64,000 bases of DNA from NCBI GenBank assembly GCA_009823395.1, contig CM020501.1, positions 11,175,861 through 11,239,860 of the forward strand, given 5' to 3'. Origin of the DNA: Thamnaconus septentrionalis (lineage: Eukaryota > Chordata > Actinopteri > Tetraodontiformes > Monacanthidae). Below the pieces are notes generated by a model. The model was not told the origin of the DNA, ran no database searches, and worked only from the letters and a program-made list of their open reading frames with translations. Positions within the stretch are counted from its first letter, which is position 1, and each line of letters opens with the position of its first letter. A program made the translations under genes and the position numbers. Below are positions 37,423-48,249 of this stretch, piece by piece.

Positions 37423-37833
37423 CCCCTGTCAGGTTTCCACAGTCAGTGCTCAGCCAAATTAAATTGTCAGCTTATACTTTTAATCAACATTCTACAACTT
37501 TACCTAAAAATTGAAGCCATGTCATTGTAGAACAGTCGGGTTTTATTGTAGTATTTGACTTCTTTCTCTTAATTCGTCAGTATTTCAGAGTGAACTGGGA
37601 CTTTTCAATTACTTTTCATTTCTATTATTTTAACTTACTTAAATTAATATTTTAACGCTAAGTTACTTTTATTTCAACTTTACCAAGCCATACAAAGCCA
37701 ATGTCAGCAACTAAAGTAAATACTGAAATTTATTGTAGTAACTGGATCAAACCAAAGTTATCTACGACACTCGGAAAAGAAAGATGAGTTATAAAAGGGG
37801 GGGGAAAGCCCTGTGGATGCGAGTGGTCAGTAC
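36322..37833 (-). other. lrba intron (exon 20 to exon 21), 1.5 kb
   Basis: It contains two (AC)n tracts (37238-37293 and 37379-37419) about 85 bases apart. Nothing else is identified. Confidence 0.85.
37238..37419. repeat. Paired (AC)n microsatellites
   Basis: A 56-base AC tract (37238-37293) and a 41-base AC tract (37379-37419) separated by about 85 bases of unique sequence. Confidence 0.95.
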
Positions 37834-38000
37834 CTGCAGCCTCTGCCGAGGAGCTCTGAGAGGTGTCGCCAGATGACACGACCGCCACGCTGTCCATCGG
37901 TGTCCCACCAGACACAGACGCAGCAGTGGCCGCTGGGACGGCAGGCAGGGTGCTGGCTGAGGCCGCCACACCAGACTTCTTTGGTGCTACAACCACACTC
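37834..38000 (-). CDS. lrba: lrba exon 20 of window (Ser/Ala/Val linker)
   Basis: 167 bases, acceptor TTCTCTCTCTACAG, donor GTACTG. The first base completes the Arg of RSFDR. It reads SVVVAPKKSGVAASASTLPA, then VPAATAASVSGGTPMDSVAV and VSSGDTSQSSSAEAA, ending one base (G) into a codon. The start (SVVVAPKKS) matches LRBA SVIVAAKKS; the rest is a low-complexity, poorly conserved linker. Confidence 0.93.
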
Positions 38001-38429
38001 CTGTAGAGAGAGAACACATTATCCATGAAATACAATGGCTTTTGAACTTTCAAAAACTGGCAAACATATATTTCTATGATACAATATAATTTATATAATA
38101 TTGGATAATGGATTGCGTGCATTTTCTGAGGATGAAATTTGTCATTATTATTTTTTTGTAATAGTTATGACTTTTGAGTGTATTCCTAAAAATCAAAAAC
38201 ATTAATTACCACACAAACAATATACATACAGTAGCTCTGGAATTAGAACATTTTATCATGTGTAATGTAGATTTTCCACCATTCAATGAGTCCTGATGTT
38301 TAAATTGGAAAATCACAAATGGGCTAAGTTTAGTTTCTTCTCAAAATTATGTTTTTACAAAAGAAAATACTGAAAGAACCACTTTCTGTGTGACTCAAAA
38401 AGGTTCGTTTTAGTCTTCTTATAAACATA

Positions 38430-38541
38430 AGAGTTGCTGTTCTTAGAACCAGACAAAAAGAATTCAGATGTTCCTTAAAAAAAAAAAATCTTCTACCTTA
38501 ATTTTTAAGACTTTTTGTCTGAATGTAAAACCAGCAACTCC
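38430..38541. repeat. Imperfect 31-nt stem-loop
   Basis: The arm at 38430-38460 (AGAGTTGCTGTTCTTAGAAC ... CAGACAAAAAG) pairs with 38511-38541 (CTTTTTGTCTG ... CCAGCAACTCC). Pairing is about 24 of 31 positions, around a 50-base A-rich loop. This could be a decayed MITE or a random palindrome; the loop is too large for a standard pre-miRNA. Confidence 0.5.
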
Positions 38542-39479
38542 TACCTGTTCTGACACTGATGGCTGAAAGTTAGCCCAAACGCCTTGACGCAGCTATCAGT
38601 CCAGCGATAGCGCTGCGTCTTCAGACGTGCCCCTTTAAAAGCAACAGGAAGCGGAGCGACGGAGGAGAGCTCGACCCCGGCCGTCCCGGCGGCAGATGGG
38701 AGGGGAGCAGTATGCAGATAAGCTGTCGGCTCAGACCGAGGGCTCTGACAGACTGTTGGCCAAAATCAAAGAGAGCCTGGACCCGCTTATCAGCGCTGAC
38801 ACGAGGGAGTCGGGCTCTAATCACTGGCTACTGGTTGCTCTCAGAAACACAAAGGCCGTGCGGGCCTTACGCGGTCAGTCGCGGCACGAAGTGCGAAAGT
38901 GGAGGAGGAGGAGAGGCCAACGAGAACGCGCAAAAAAAACAAAACAAAACAAAAAAACGAGTGAGCTCACATTCCTGCAGCGGCAGGACGAGGAGACCTT
39001 TTGCTCCGGCTCCCTGCAGCGCGGACAGATACCTGGCCGCCATATTCAAGGCTGCCTCTCGGCTGATTTACAGCAGCTGATCAGATCTATCAAAAGTTAA
39101 AAGCCGACAGGCGACCTTTGCCTTCAAAGATCTACGAGCTGAGCTGATCTGAACTGGAGGCAGAGGGGGAGAACAGTAGCCTGACCGCTGCGCTTAAATC
39201 TTTATTTGCATTTGTTTAATACCGTAAATATCCGTCGGGTGAGCGACGGGAGCAGTGACGGGAGGAAGGGAGCAGATAAAGAGTTTCTGGCAACTTTTTT
39301 CGGTGTCGTGACAGTGTGCAGGGATAGCACGGCGCTATCGGGGAACAAGGTCGGCGCTGACGTGAAGCAACCGAGGTGCCGACGGCGGAGGTGGGGGGGA
39401 GTGGAGGGGAGAAACGGTGCGGCGCACATTTGAATAAATGCATATGGAAAGAGGAAATAAATATACACGAGCGCGTGTG

Positions 39480-39620
39480 CGAGAGTCAGAACACGTCTGT
39501 GTTCATGTTTGGCCTTTTCCATCTGTTCAAAAAGGCCCAGTGAATTATTCAGCAGGTCATTAGCCACACTTATCACGAGTGGGCCGCCCCAGTCGATTAA
39601 TCAGCCGTCAGCAGGCGCGC
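39480..39620. promoter_or_regulatory. Candidate conserved non-coding block
   Basis: Unique sequence with GTGAATTATTCAGC, GGTCATTAGCCAC, CACTTATCACGAG and CGATTAATCAGCC (palindromic ATTAAT core). Homeodomain- and GATA-like motifs are clustered; no coding support. Confidence 0.22.
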
Positions 39621-42600
39621 TCCAGCCACAAGCAGGAGCCCAGGGTGTGTGCGTGTGTGTGTGTGTGAGCGTGCGAGGGAGTTGCACTCGGCTTTGGTTG
39701 AATTATTTAGAGGGTTTAACCTACGGAGGCTAAGTGTGGTAAACAGTGCGATTCCTGTAACCTCTGCTATTTTAGGCCAAAGAAGAGCAGGAATGCGTTG
39801 GGGTGGGTGATGTTGGGGGGCGGGAGTTAAAGTACCGTCCTCCAGTGTGTTAACCTCCGATCCATCTCTCCGCTGTACTGTTCATCAGCTTGGAGCTTTG
39901 ATCTGCCCCACAACCCCATCAAACCCCCGATGCACTCGGAGTCGTGCAAGCGAATGTTTAAAAGCTCGTTTGAGTCGCCGAGCGATTGTTTCCACGCTGG
40001 CCTCGGATCAGCTCAGAATCGAGCCCGTCCCGCGGAGGGAGGCGGTGTCACCGAGCTACGATTGGACAGTGACGGCTGGTGTGGGAGGGGCATCGCCTCG
40101 AGGACGCCAGTGATTAATCAGTGAGTGACACTGGGACCGGCGGGACGAACCAATGCGAGACTCGCAGCACGTCAGCATCTCGCGTGCGTGCGTTCGTGGC
40201 CGGATGAGTCTGCGTGGATGTTTGGATTGGGGAGGAAGTCGAGGGGCGTGGCTAAAGAAGTCCCGCTAACATGCTAACAGGACGGACATGTATTATGAGT
40301 CAGATTCTTTATGCACGGCGGTGAGTGGCCTGCACAATATTATTTTTAATTTATGTTCCACGTTTCCTGTCATAATAGAATAAAAAATAAAGAAATGAAC
40401 ACATGAAAAAAGTTTTTAAAAAAGTGAAAGAACGCAATTTTTTTTAACTTTTTTTTCAACAGGAGCAAGATTATTTGAGAGGCAAATATTGACTTGGTTT
40501 ATCTGCAAAACAAAGACTGATTCTTCTATATTAGAATCCTACTTTTATTTTTTTCCCCCAGTTTAAAAGCTTTGTACTTGAAATGATCTTCTGATCAACT
40601 GACTTTGTTAATTTAATTACACATCTCTTCGTTTCCTTTATGGTTCTACTTTAAAAAATGTATGCTCCTTTCGATATTTCTCATGTATCTTCATGTTTCC
40701 TACTTTGCCACCGATTTGTTCCGGAAGCATATTTATCAGCTTGCCAGTTCAAAGTCATCAACCCTGAAAGTTATCAAGAGCAACCAGCAAAGTTTGTATT
40801 CAAATAATAGGCGCTGTATTGAAGAGTAACACGGTGTAATATTAATAATGATAATAATATTAATAATAATAATAATAATGATAATAACAAGAATAATAAT
40901 TTCACAGTCTTATTATTATTTGCAATAATAAGACTTTCACAGTGTTATTCCAAGAATGAGTTGTTGTTTGGTCGTGTTTACGTCCAACATGCTGCCTTCC
41001 TTCCTGAGAAGTACATTAACAACACATTAAGGTCAACAAAGCTCATCTGTACATAAACTCTCACTTGCACATGGAGTCTATTGCCTGGAATGCAAACAGC
41101 GGCGCAATGTATATTCCCGGTGTCCTATACACACACATGCGCACGCACGTGTGCGGCGTGCGAGCGCACACGCACATTCTGCAGAAACATGCAGACTAAA
41201 TCATCAGCTTGTACAATGACACTGTTTAGTTCTGGTTAGTGTCAGCAAATATTTGCAGACTGGCTGTCATAACAGGGGCACGGCTGAGGAATGGATGGGA
41301 GAGACCCGGCAGGTCTCCACTGGGGGATAAATCAGCGCCGATACTTCACCCCCTGACCAGCGTGCAGTTTTTATCTGGGAGATCCCAGCTTCGTTCACAA
41401 CGCTGCACTCGTAAATCCCCCCCCCTGCCGCTGTAAGTGGAGGGTTGCCATGTTTTGGCAGGACGTGTCAGTGCAGAATGTCAGCTCGGGCTTGTACTGG
41501 TGTCACTGGGAGGCTCGACTGGTTTGCGGGAGATGCCGAGCGGCGATAGAGACGTTGCGCGATACAAGATAATAAACGGGGAGGGTATCCGCGTGCATGT
41601 TTGGCAAGGGGTGGGGTGTGTGGGGGGGGGTTTGGGGGGTTAGGATTAGAGATGAACTGATAGGGAGCGCTAAACCAGGGAGATAAGGGAGGGAAAATAC
41701 AGGAGTGAGGCCTGGTTGACTGGGATGAATGAAAGGCCTGTTCTGACTGCACCACGGGGGAAATATTTTGATGGCGTGTCAGCGAAGGTCCGAGGAGAGG
41801 AAAACATTTGGGATTCTGCACACAAGTGTTTGTATGTCAGTGCTTTTAATGTAACAAGCTCACGTTCAGAGGTAAACATCATCTTTCTGAATTTGCTGCT
41901 AATCTACAAAATAACTATTTTTAATGGATTTTGCTGCTGAATTGAGGTGAAATATTTGTACAACTGAGCTGATACATCCTAAAAAACCTTATTTAGGAAG
42001 GTATGAGCTCATATTAAATTAAGGTCTATGAGTGATTTATATAGATATAATATTATTGTTATTGCAAAACATAAAATGTACCCCATTTCATATATTACGT
42101 GTAAAGGACTTTACTGAATTGTTATTTTGGCATATATTTTTCTCCTATTTAAATTAAGCTTTTGGAATTTTTCAATTGAAGCGGTCAGTGTGATTTATTT
42201 ATTTATTTATTTTTTACCTTTTTTTTTTTTTTTTACCATTTTTTCCGAAATGGTCAAAGACACAGTGTTGGTTGTGTTGATTTTTGACACATGTACAAAA
42301 CATGTGAACACTGTACACGCTCAAACCAAAAATAAAATCACTGGTCGCAGCCCTGCAACGTGTTAACGTGTGAACACCCTCGGACTGGATTTTATTTCCC
42401 CGTTGGAAAAAAAAAAAAAAAAAGCAGCAAGCGGCTAAGTTACAGTTTGCCGTCTGTTCCTGGGCTCCCGGCGGCTGTGAGCAAGCTGTTAGTCAATGTT
42501 CTCCAGCTCCGCCGATGTCGGTGCTCTCCGCCAAGTGTGTTCAGCGGACAGGAGCCAGTCTAATCCTCCTGATATGAGGAGCGCCCTGAGACCTGACAAA

Positions 42601-42658
42601 GCATTCCTCAGATAAAGACACGCGATCACAGAGCCGCCGTGGAATTCCCACAGTTGGC

Positions 42659-42677
42659 GGGGGGGGGGGGGGGGGGG
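42659..42677. repeat. Poly-G homopolymer (19 G)
   Basis: A run of G from 42659 to 42677. On the transcribed strand it is poly-C. It is a likely sequencing or assembly trouble spot. Confidence 0.95.
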
Positions 42678-43609
42678 TGAGAGGACGTACTGGGTCTGTT
42701 AGCAAGACGGAGGAACAGAGAAATGTTTTGGGTGTTTTTTTTTCCTTGTCTTTGCCTTGACATCACCCCCTTGGAGACCGTCTCTTTTCCTTCTGTCTCT
42801 ACCACCCTTGACCCCCGACCCCCACCCCACCCCATCCCCTTTTCAAACGCCTGAGAATCGATGCTGGAAAATGGAAACCAGACTGGTGGACCGACCGTCC
42901 TCTCTCACCTGAGCCCGTCTGCGGCTGCAGAACCTGGCTCGGCTTTTGAAGCCTCGCTCCTCACTGTGCAGCCCTGAAACTCCAGAAGTTGTGCATATTG
43001 TACAGCTTTTTTTTGTTGTTGGTGGTGGTGGTGGTGGTGGTGGGGGCAGGGGTGGTTACTGTTACTGTTTCCAATGCAGGACGAGCCAGACGAGCAGCAG
43101 GGGGGAAGGGGTTTGGAAAGGAACGTTGTTAAAAATATCAGCGAGACAGTGAAAAGAAACAGCTTTCTGTCAGCTCCGTCTCCTCCGTCTCTTCATCCTG
43201 ACCTTCTGCCTGAGATCCACATCCTGCAAGGCCGTTTTACTTGAGACGCTCAAAGTTGAGACAATGGGAGACGAGATTCTGAAGGTTCAAAGGAGTATCT
43301 CTTACTGAGCGGTTTTCAAGATTGACCAGAGCCTCCTACTGAGGCTACCGAGGGGACGTCTTCATGGCACGACTTTGAAACGTTCACTGGACTGATGGCG
43401 GAGTCTGAAAGTGGAAACTGCCAAGCTCGGAGAGCCACACAAGGCGCGTTTACGGCACAGGGCTCTCGTCGAGCTGTCGCACCCGCACTTGTGTCGACGC
43501 CGGATGAATTTTAGTCCAGATATTTTTGTCACCCTGGGCAATGCTGACGTGCAGAACAGATAAGTAGAAAAAAACTGAGGAACACTGAGGAAGAATTTTG
43601 TGTTGAGTG

Positions 43610-43972
43610 GGTGACACAGTGGTGGTTAGCGCAGTGGTGCAGTGGTTAGCGCTGCCACCTCACAGCAAGAACATCATGGTTTTGAGTGGGCCTGGAACAC
43701 AGTGGTGTTTGCATGTTCTGCCTGTGTCTGTGTGGGTTCTCTCCTCCCACAGTCGCAAAACATGCATGCGGGGTTGATTGGGAACTCTAAATTAACAGTA
43801 AGTGTGTATGAGAGTGCGAATCCTTGTTTGTCTTTCTGTGTGGTCCTGTGCTAAACTGGCGACTTGTCTAAGGTGTCACCCTGCCTTTGCCCTATGACAG
43901 CTGGGATAGGCTCCAGCTGCCCCCCATGACCCTGAGTGCAGGAGGATGCGGGTGTAGAAGATGGATGGACAC
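43610..43972 (+). mobile_element. tRNA-derived SINE-like element with partly duplicated head
   Basis: GTGGTGCAGTGGTTAGCGCT is an A-box-type tRNA head, followed by GCCACCTCACAGCAAGAA, CATGTTCTGCCTGTGTCTG, TCCTCCCACAGTCGCAAAA, CTGGGATAGGCTCCAGCTGC and a terminal AGATGGATGGA. This order is a widespread fish repeat. Just upstream, GTGGTGGTTAGCGCA looks like a partial second copy of the head. No ORF. A shortened relative lies at about 6160-6255. Confidence 0.75.
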
Positions 43973-43974
43973 TT

Positions 43975-44000
43975 GCCAGCAACACACGCGTGTTGCTGGC
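43975..44000. repeat. 11-bp perfect inverted repeat
   Basis: GCCAGCAACAC (43975-43985) and GTGTTGCTGGC (43990-44000) around ACGC, between the two SINE copies. Confidence 0.8.
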
Positions 44001-44027
44001 CATTTTTCCAATTTTTTTAAAGTCCTT

Positions 44028-44284
44028 AAAAGTTAAAGTTAAAGTCCCAGTGACAGTCACATCCTGACGGATGCAAAATCTGCCCCCCACATTTAACCCA
44101 TCCCCTGAGGGAGCGGTGAGCAACCTCAGGGGATGGGTTGGCACTCAGTATTAAGAGCGCCAACCCTGAATACTGAGTGCCAAGCAGGGAGGCAATGGGT
44201 ACCAATTTTACAGTCTTTGGTATGACCCGGCCGGGGATCGAACCCACAACCTACCAGTCTCAGGGCGGACGCTAGAGACTGGAG
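44028..44284 (-). mobile_element. tRNA-derived SINE (fish type), copy 2, with two hairpins
   Basis: Read on the minus strand: a shortened head (GTCTCTAGCGTCCGCCCTGA), an intact B box (GGGTTCGATCCCC, 44233-44245), a body ending GGGATGGGTTAAATG, and a tail of ACTTTAACTTTAAC. It shares GTCCGCCCTGAGACTGGTAG with copy 1 at 7361-7580. The A-box segment is contracted. The body holds two tandem perfect hairpins (44095-44139 and 44138-44183) not seen in copy 1. The element lies about 60 bases downstream of the exon 19 donor. Confidence 0.78.
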
Positions 44285-44346
44285 CTAAACATGCAGCACA
44301 GAAATGGAGGATTTGCTGAAGACGTCGGGTTTTAAAAGCTCCTCAC

Positions 44347-44695
44347 CTGTCGAAGGAGCGGAACTGCTGCGACGGTTCCCTGGACATGTCGCTCACGCTG
44401 CCCAGGAAGGAGGGCGGCAGCAGCCCGGGGTCCACTGTCACGTCGTCGGACGGTGTGCTGACGAGGCTGCGCAGGATGTCCTTCACGTTCTTGCCTTTGG
44501 AGTCGGCAGGCATAGAGGTCTTGACCTCAGACGACAGCGTGGACAGGGCCTCCGAGATGGCGTCCGGGCCGTGCATCACGCTGGCCGAAGACAGGTCGCC
44601 CTCGCTGGCCGCCGCCGACGTGTGGTCGTCGCCGATGCCTGAGTCGTAGCGGCGGAGCGAGACGCCGTTCTCCGCCTCCAGGCCGGCGCCGCTAT
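44347..44695 (-). CDS. lrba: lrba exon 19 of window (central block to RSFDR)
   Basis: 349 bases, acceptor CGCCTCCGTTAG, donor GTGAGG. It completes an Asp codon (G + AT) and contains [14 protein letters not shown], then [37 protein letters not shown] and [16 protein letters not shown], ending QQFRSFD plus [10 protein letters not shown]...DGVTVDPALLPP is characteristic of LRBA and differs from NBEA (KEILKSLVAAPVEI). DSGIG resembles a phosphodegron-type motif but no function is known to me. Confidence 0.97.
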
Positions 44696-44825
44696 CTAAC
44701 GGAGGCGGGAAAAAAGTGACACGATAAAAGACTTGAGTAGGGGAACGCACGTGAAAAACAGGGAAATAATAATCGAAAAAACAAGTTTGTTGCAGCAAGT
44801 TTGTTGCGGCGATTGTCTTCCGCAC

Positions 44826-44967
44826 CTGTGCTCCTGGTGGACTGCGAACGCTGAGGGTGTTTCTTGTCATTGTGGGGCTCCAGGATGTCTCGGTACTTGG
44901 ACACCATGAGGACGGAGATGAAGTAAACAACAGCAAGAGCCAGAAACTGAGCCTGCTTACTGTCCTC
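44826..44967 (-). CDS. lrba: lrba exon 18 of window (hydrophobic helix block)
   Basis: 142 bases, acceptor GTTTGTTTCAG, donor GTGCGG. Phase 0 start: [20 protein letters not shown], then [16 protein letters not shown] and [11 protein letters not shown], ending one base (G) into Asp. The stretch [15 protein letters not shown] is strongly hydrophobic and invariant in LRBA/NBEA, yet the protein is considered peripheral, so it is probably a buried helix. The 130- and 146-base introns on either side are compact. Confidence 0.97.
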
Positions 44968-45113
44968 CTGAAACAAACAACATACACTAAACGACCCGCG
45001 GCTGTGCGACTGCCTCAGAGAACGCAGGCAGTCACTTCAGAACTGTGGCGCGTGCTGTGCTCTGCTTGCACCGCAGCGGCTTTTTTTTTGTTGTTGTTCG
45101 GCGTCCAACTCAC

Positions 45114-45221
45114 GATATCTCTGAAGACGACAGCCCTGAGGCGGTTAATGTCCATGTCCTGAAGAAGCCTGTCCAGGTCACTGACTGGAGACATTCCACC
45201 AGTCACTGCGTCCACTGGACT
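45114..45221 (-). CDS. lrba: lrba exon 17 of window
   Basis: Exactly 108 bases (36 codons), phase 0 to 0, acceptor GATCACATGCAG, donor GTGAGT. It reads [20 protein letters not shown] then [16 protein letters not shown], matching LRBA SPVDIVTGGISPVRDLDRLL. If exon 16 is read literally, this exon would be entered out of frame and meet a stop. Its own frame and similarity are intact. Confidence 0.97.
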
Positions 45222-46128
45222 CTGCATGTGATCAAACAGTCAAAATAAATACCACATTGTCCTGCAGTAGAAGGAAAGCAGCATGTTTAACTTGATTCAC
45301 CCTACTGTATTTTTTTCATGCAGGATGTATTTCTTTTATTTATTGCAGGAAAGGTCAGTGTTTTATATGTTAATTATTCAATAAACAATAACAGTGAAAT
45401 TGCCTTTTAAATGCCACAAGAATTACTGAACTATAGCTGAGATTTTATAACTGATGCACTTTTCCATTAAATTCGCTCACACCCAATTTTCCTTGGTGGA
45501 GATGCTGCGTTCATGAATCTCAATGTTGTTGCAGATCAGTGACCATTTTTTTAAAAAAAACAAAAACTTATGTTTTGCATGAGGATCAGTTTAGAGATGG
45601 ATTAGAGTGGCCTTTTTCCCTATTTACCATGTTTATAAAATTATCTTCAAAAGTTACCAACTATTTTTCACCCGGTCACTTGTTAAAGTGCAAACTAATA
45701 AAAAGAAATTTAAATGTACACTTGAAAACCAGAGCCGAGGCTTCCTTCGTCCTCTGCCAATTTCACAGAACAGACTGAAGGTTTTCGGGGCTCAGGGAGG
45801 ACGCTCCCTCGGGGGCCGTGTCCTTAACGTAATGGCCTTTGTATAGAATCGCTGCATTATGAATGAGCTTTGACACCCTGTTCAGGGAAGAACTACTTGA
45901 CTTTACTGGAAGCCACTGTATCAAATCCAGAGGGCAATGACAAAGGCCTCGTCTGGTGTCACAAATAGCAGCCGGCGTGGTAACATAATCGGAAGTGAGC
46001 TAATTCGATATCAGCGGGCCGGTGTTGGCGAGCGGCACAAAGGATGGAGCTGCTGGGCGTCGGAGGACGTGAAGGCGGCGCTCGACAAACGGTGCGATAA
46101 TGCGAGGAGAGGATCCGGGTTCACTTGC
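45222..46128 (-). other. lrba intron (exon 16 to exon 17), 0.9 kb, GC donor
   Basis: Begins with a GCAAGT donor. The interior is AT-rich and holds nothing recognisable. Confidence 0.8.
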
Positions 46129-46251
46129 CTGCGCCGCCGCAGACTTGGACGTTCCGAGCGCTGACGCGTGGCCATGCGCAGGAACCGTCAGCACCGGACT
46201 TGAACTGGGCCTGCTGACATTCCAGACAGTTCCTCACCGCCATGGCGCACA
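46129..46251 (-). CDS. lrba: lrba exon 16 of window with a 1-nt phase conflict, GC donor
   Basis: 123 bases, acceptor CGTCCTTCCCCAG, donor CAG|GCAAGT (GC type). The N-terminal part reads in the incoming frame as V-CAMAVRNCLECQQAQFKSG, matching LRBA VCAVAVRNCLECQQHSQ. The C-terminal part matches LRBA (LGKSAAK-SPVD) only in the +1 frame, as SALGTSKSAAAQ leading into exon 17 SPVD. The mammalian exon is 122 bases by my count, so this copy has one extra base somewhere in the middle. Both frames are open across the region, so the exact spot is unclear. Likely causes are an assembly error, a sequencing error or a real allele; a cryptic in-phase donor (AAC|GTCCAA, exon low edge 46151) is possible but weak. 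Confidence 0.85.
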
Positions 46252-48068
46252 CTGGGGAAGGACGCAGGGACAGACAGGCACCGTGTTCAATTCATTTCAA
46301 GGGAAAAAAAATTGTGCACAACAACAAAAAGACACGTATGTTTCTGCAGGCAGAAGGTATTTCGTAAGAGGAGCGAGCTGAGAGAGAGACGGAGAAGAAG
46401 TGGCGGCCGTGACGAGGTCAGCGCTCCCGGCCAACTCTGGCAGCGCCGCTCACTCTTCCGTGCTCCACCTCTCCACCCAAGGTCACGGCGCACGGGGGGG
46501 CGCCCGTGAATCAACGGCGGCGCGGCGCTCCCGTAACGAGTGACACCACCGTGGCGGGCGCACAACGTGCTGAGTGGGCAGAAAGACGCGTCCTTCTGTG
46601 GCAAAGACGTAAAGATAGAAAAGAAAAGAGGGAAGAAAAAACTCCTGGTCTGACAAGTTCGGGGCGGGTTCAAAGCCGGTGGCGGCGCTTTGTGTGTCAC
46701 GTAATGTGCCCCCTCCACCCCTACTTCTCCGCTGGAGACCACCTCACCGTCCCCTCCCCCACCCGAGCCACTGCTGCCGACCTGACAACTGACAAATGTT
46801 AACTCTGAGCCATTTAGATCATGGGGGGGGGTTATTCCGTCTGGAAATGGCCTCGCTCTTTCCATTAGGACGACTCTCTCACAGTACCATTTATAAAACA
46901 GGAGCGGAGCGGAGGGGAGGAGGGGAGGAAGGGAGATGCTTAAACCTTGTTACAGTCTTACAAAATCAGATTAGGTGCCAGCAATGGGGAGCGCATACCT
47001 CATCAAATATTCATTTCATAACGGCTGCTTTCTAAAACGGGACCTGCGGTGCGGTGGCATCGCTTTCCTGCAACCTCGCCTTCCCCGCAATAGCAGTGGG
47101 GGAGTGCTTTTCACGTAACAAGTTCTGGTTTTTTTTAAATTATTTTGAAAGCCATCTTGTTTGTAAGCCTCCATCTTAACAAGTGCCCTAAAAGCAAAAA
47201 GTAATACGGGGCAACGCGCCGCGCCAGACGAACGTGGAACAAAGCATCGAGGAATCGTTTCAATCGGCCGCACCGCTGCGCGTCCATCTGTTTGCTTAAA
47301 AAACGCATGCGTAGCCCTCCTGAAATGAATAATGTACAAAATCCAGCATATTTTATTCTCCCGCAGCACGGCTCGGCTTTGATGCTGTCAGGAGAAACTG
47401 TAATAACCTGAAACAGAAGGCAGAAAAAGGCCTCCGGCGCCGCGGCGGCAGCAGCAGCAGCAGGAGCAGCAGCAGCGCTGTAGAGCCAAGGCCATTATGG
47501 ATAAATTCACTATATCATGATAGGAGCCATTCTGGAGAGTTGCCATGCAGTGGGGTTATAATAACAAGATAAGAGAGGGCTGATACAAGCGGAGTGAGAG
47601 AGGCGAGGTAATGAGAGCAGCAGCTGGAGACGGAGGAGAAGAGGAGGGCGAACCGGAGGGAGCAAAAAAAAAAGAAAAAAGGCCACGGAGAGCTGAGAGA
47701 GGCTGCTGCTGCTGCTGCTGCTGCAAATTAGGTGGGTCACTGGAGAGGGGACAGGAGAAAGGCTTGGGAATAAAGAGAAAGGGAGGTAAGAACTGCAAGA
47801 TTAAAAAATAATGAATTACAGCAGTGGTTCTCAACGAGTGTCTCAGGAGCCACACTTTCTTCCTTATCATGAAGTCGAGATCCAAATGTATTCCAGGAAA
47901 ATATTAAAAAAAAAAAAAGGGAAACTGCCCACAAAGCTGCGACCCAATCAAAACAGCTCCACAACCCACTTTTGGGTGCGACCCATGTACTCAGTGTTTA
48001 TCAATATGCACTGTCCCGTCTAAATAAACGTTTAAATAAATAAGAGCATTAATGTGGAAGAAGGTTAC
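46252..48068 (-). other. lrba intron (exon 15 to exon 16), 1.8 kb
   Basis: It contains CAG/CTG-rich short tracts (about 47445-47475 and 47701-47723) and a degenerate hAT-like remnant starting at 47822. No further exon is needed: the Val codon joins as G + TG. Confidence 0.8.
47822..48000. mobile_element. Degenerate hAT-like remnant
   Basis: CAGTGGTTCTCAACG matches the common hAT terminus CAGTGGTTCTCAACC. Downstream ACAACCCACTTTTGGGTGCG ACCCAT resembles the usual inner 3' part, but the closing inverted repeat and TSD are not recognisable. No ORF. Confidence 0.4.
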
Positions 48069-48249
48069 CAAGGCGCAGGCACTGTCGCAGGACGCCTCCT
48101 GACGACATGTTCTTCTCAGCTTCTATCTCGGCAAAGTTGAGGGAGCTGGCAAAGATGAGGACGTCCACCAGGCTGATGAGGCGCTGCAGGAAGGTGACCG
48201 AGGCCTCCAACGTCAGGCCCTGGGAGGGTTCAATGTTCTCCAGTTCATG
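48069..48249 (-). CDS. lrba: lrba exon 15 of window
   Basis: 181 bases, acceptor TACCGCCAG, donor GTAACC. It encodes [20 protein letters not shown], then [20 protein letters not shown] and [20 protein letters not shown] plus G of Val. Nearly identical to mammalian LRBA ([20 protein letters not shown]). Helical, armadillo-like in character. Intact. Confidence 0.97.

Larger units (their letters stand above)
38001..44346 (-). other. lrba intron (exon 19 to exon 20), 6.3 kb
   Basis: Contents: an imperfect long hairpin (38430-38541), a candidate regulatory block (about 39480-39620), an ATA/AAT-rich tract (about 40840-40920), a poly-G run (42659-42677), a GGT tract near 43020-43043, and a SINE cluster at about 43610-44284 close to exon 19. 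No coding exon is supported; the G/R codon joins directly. Confidence 0.85.
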
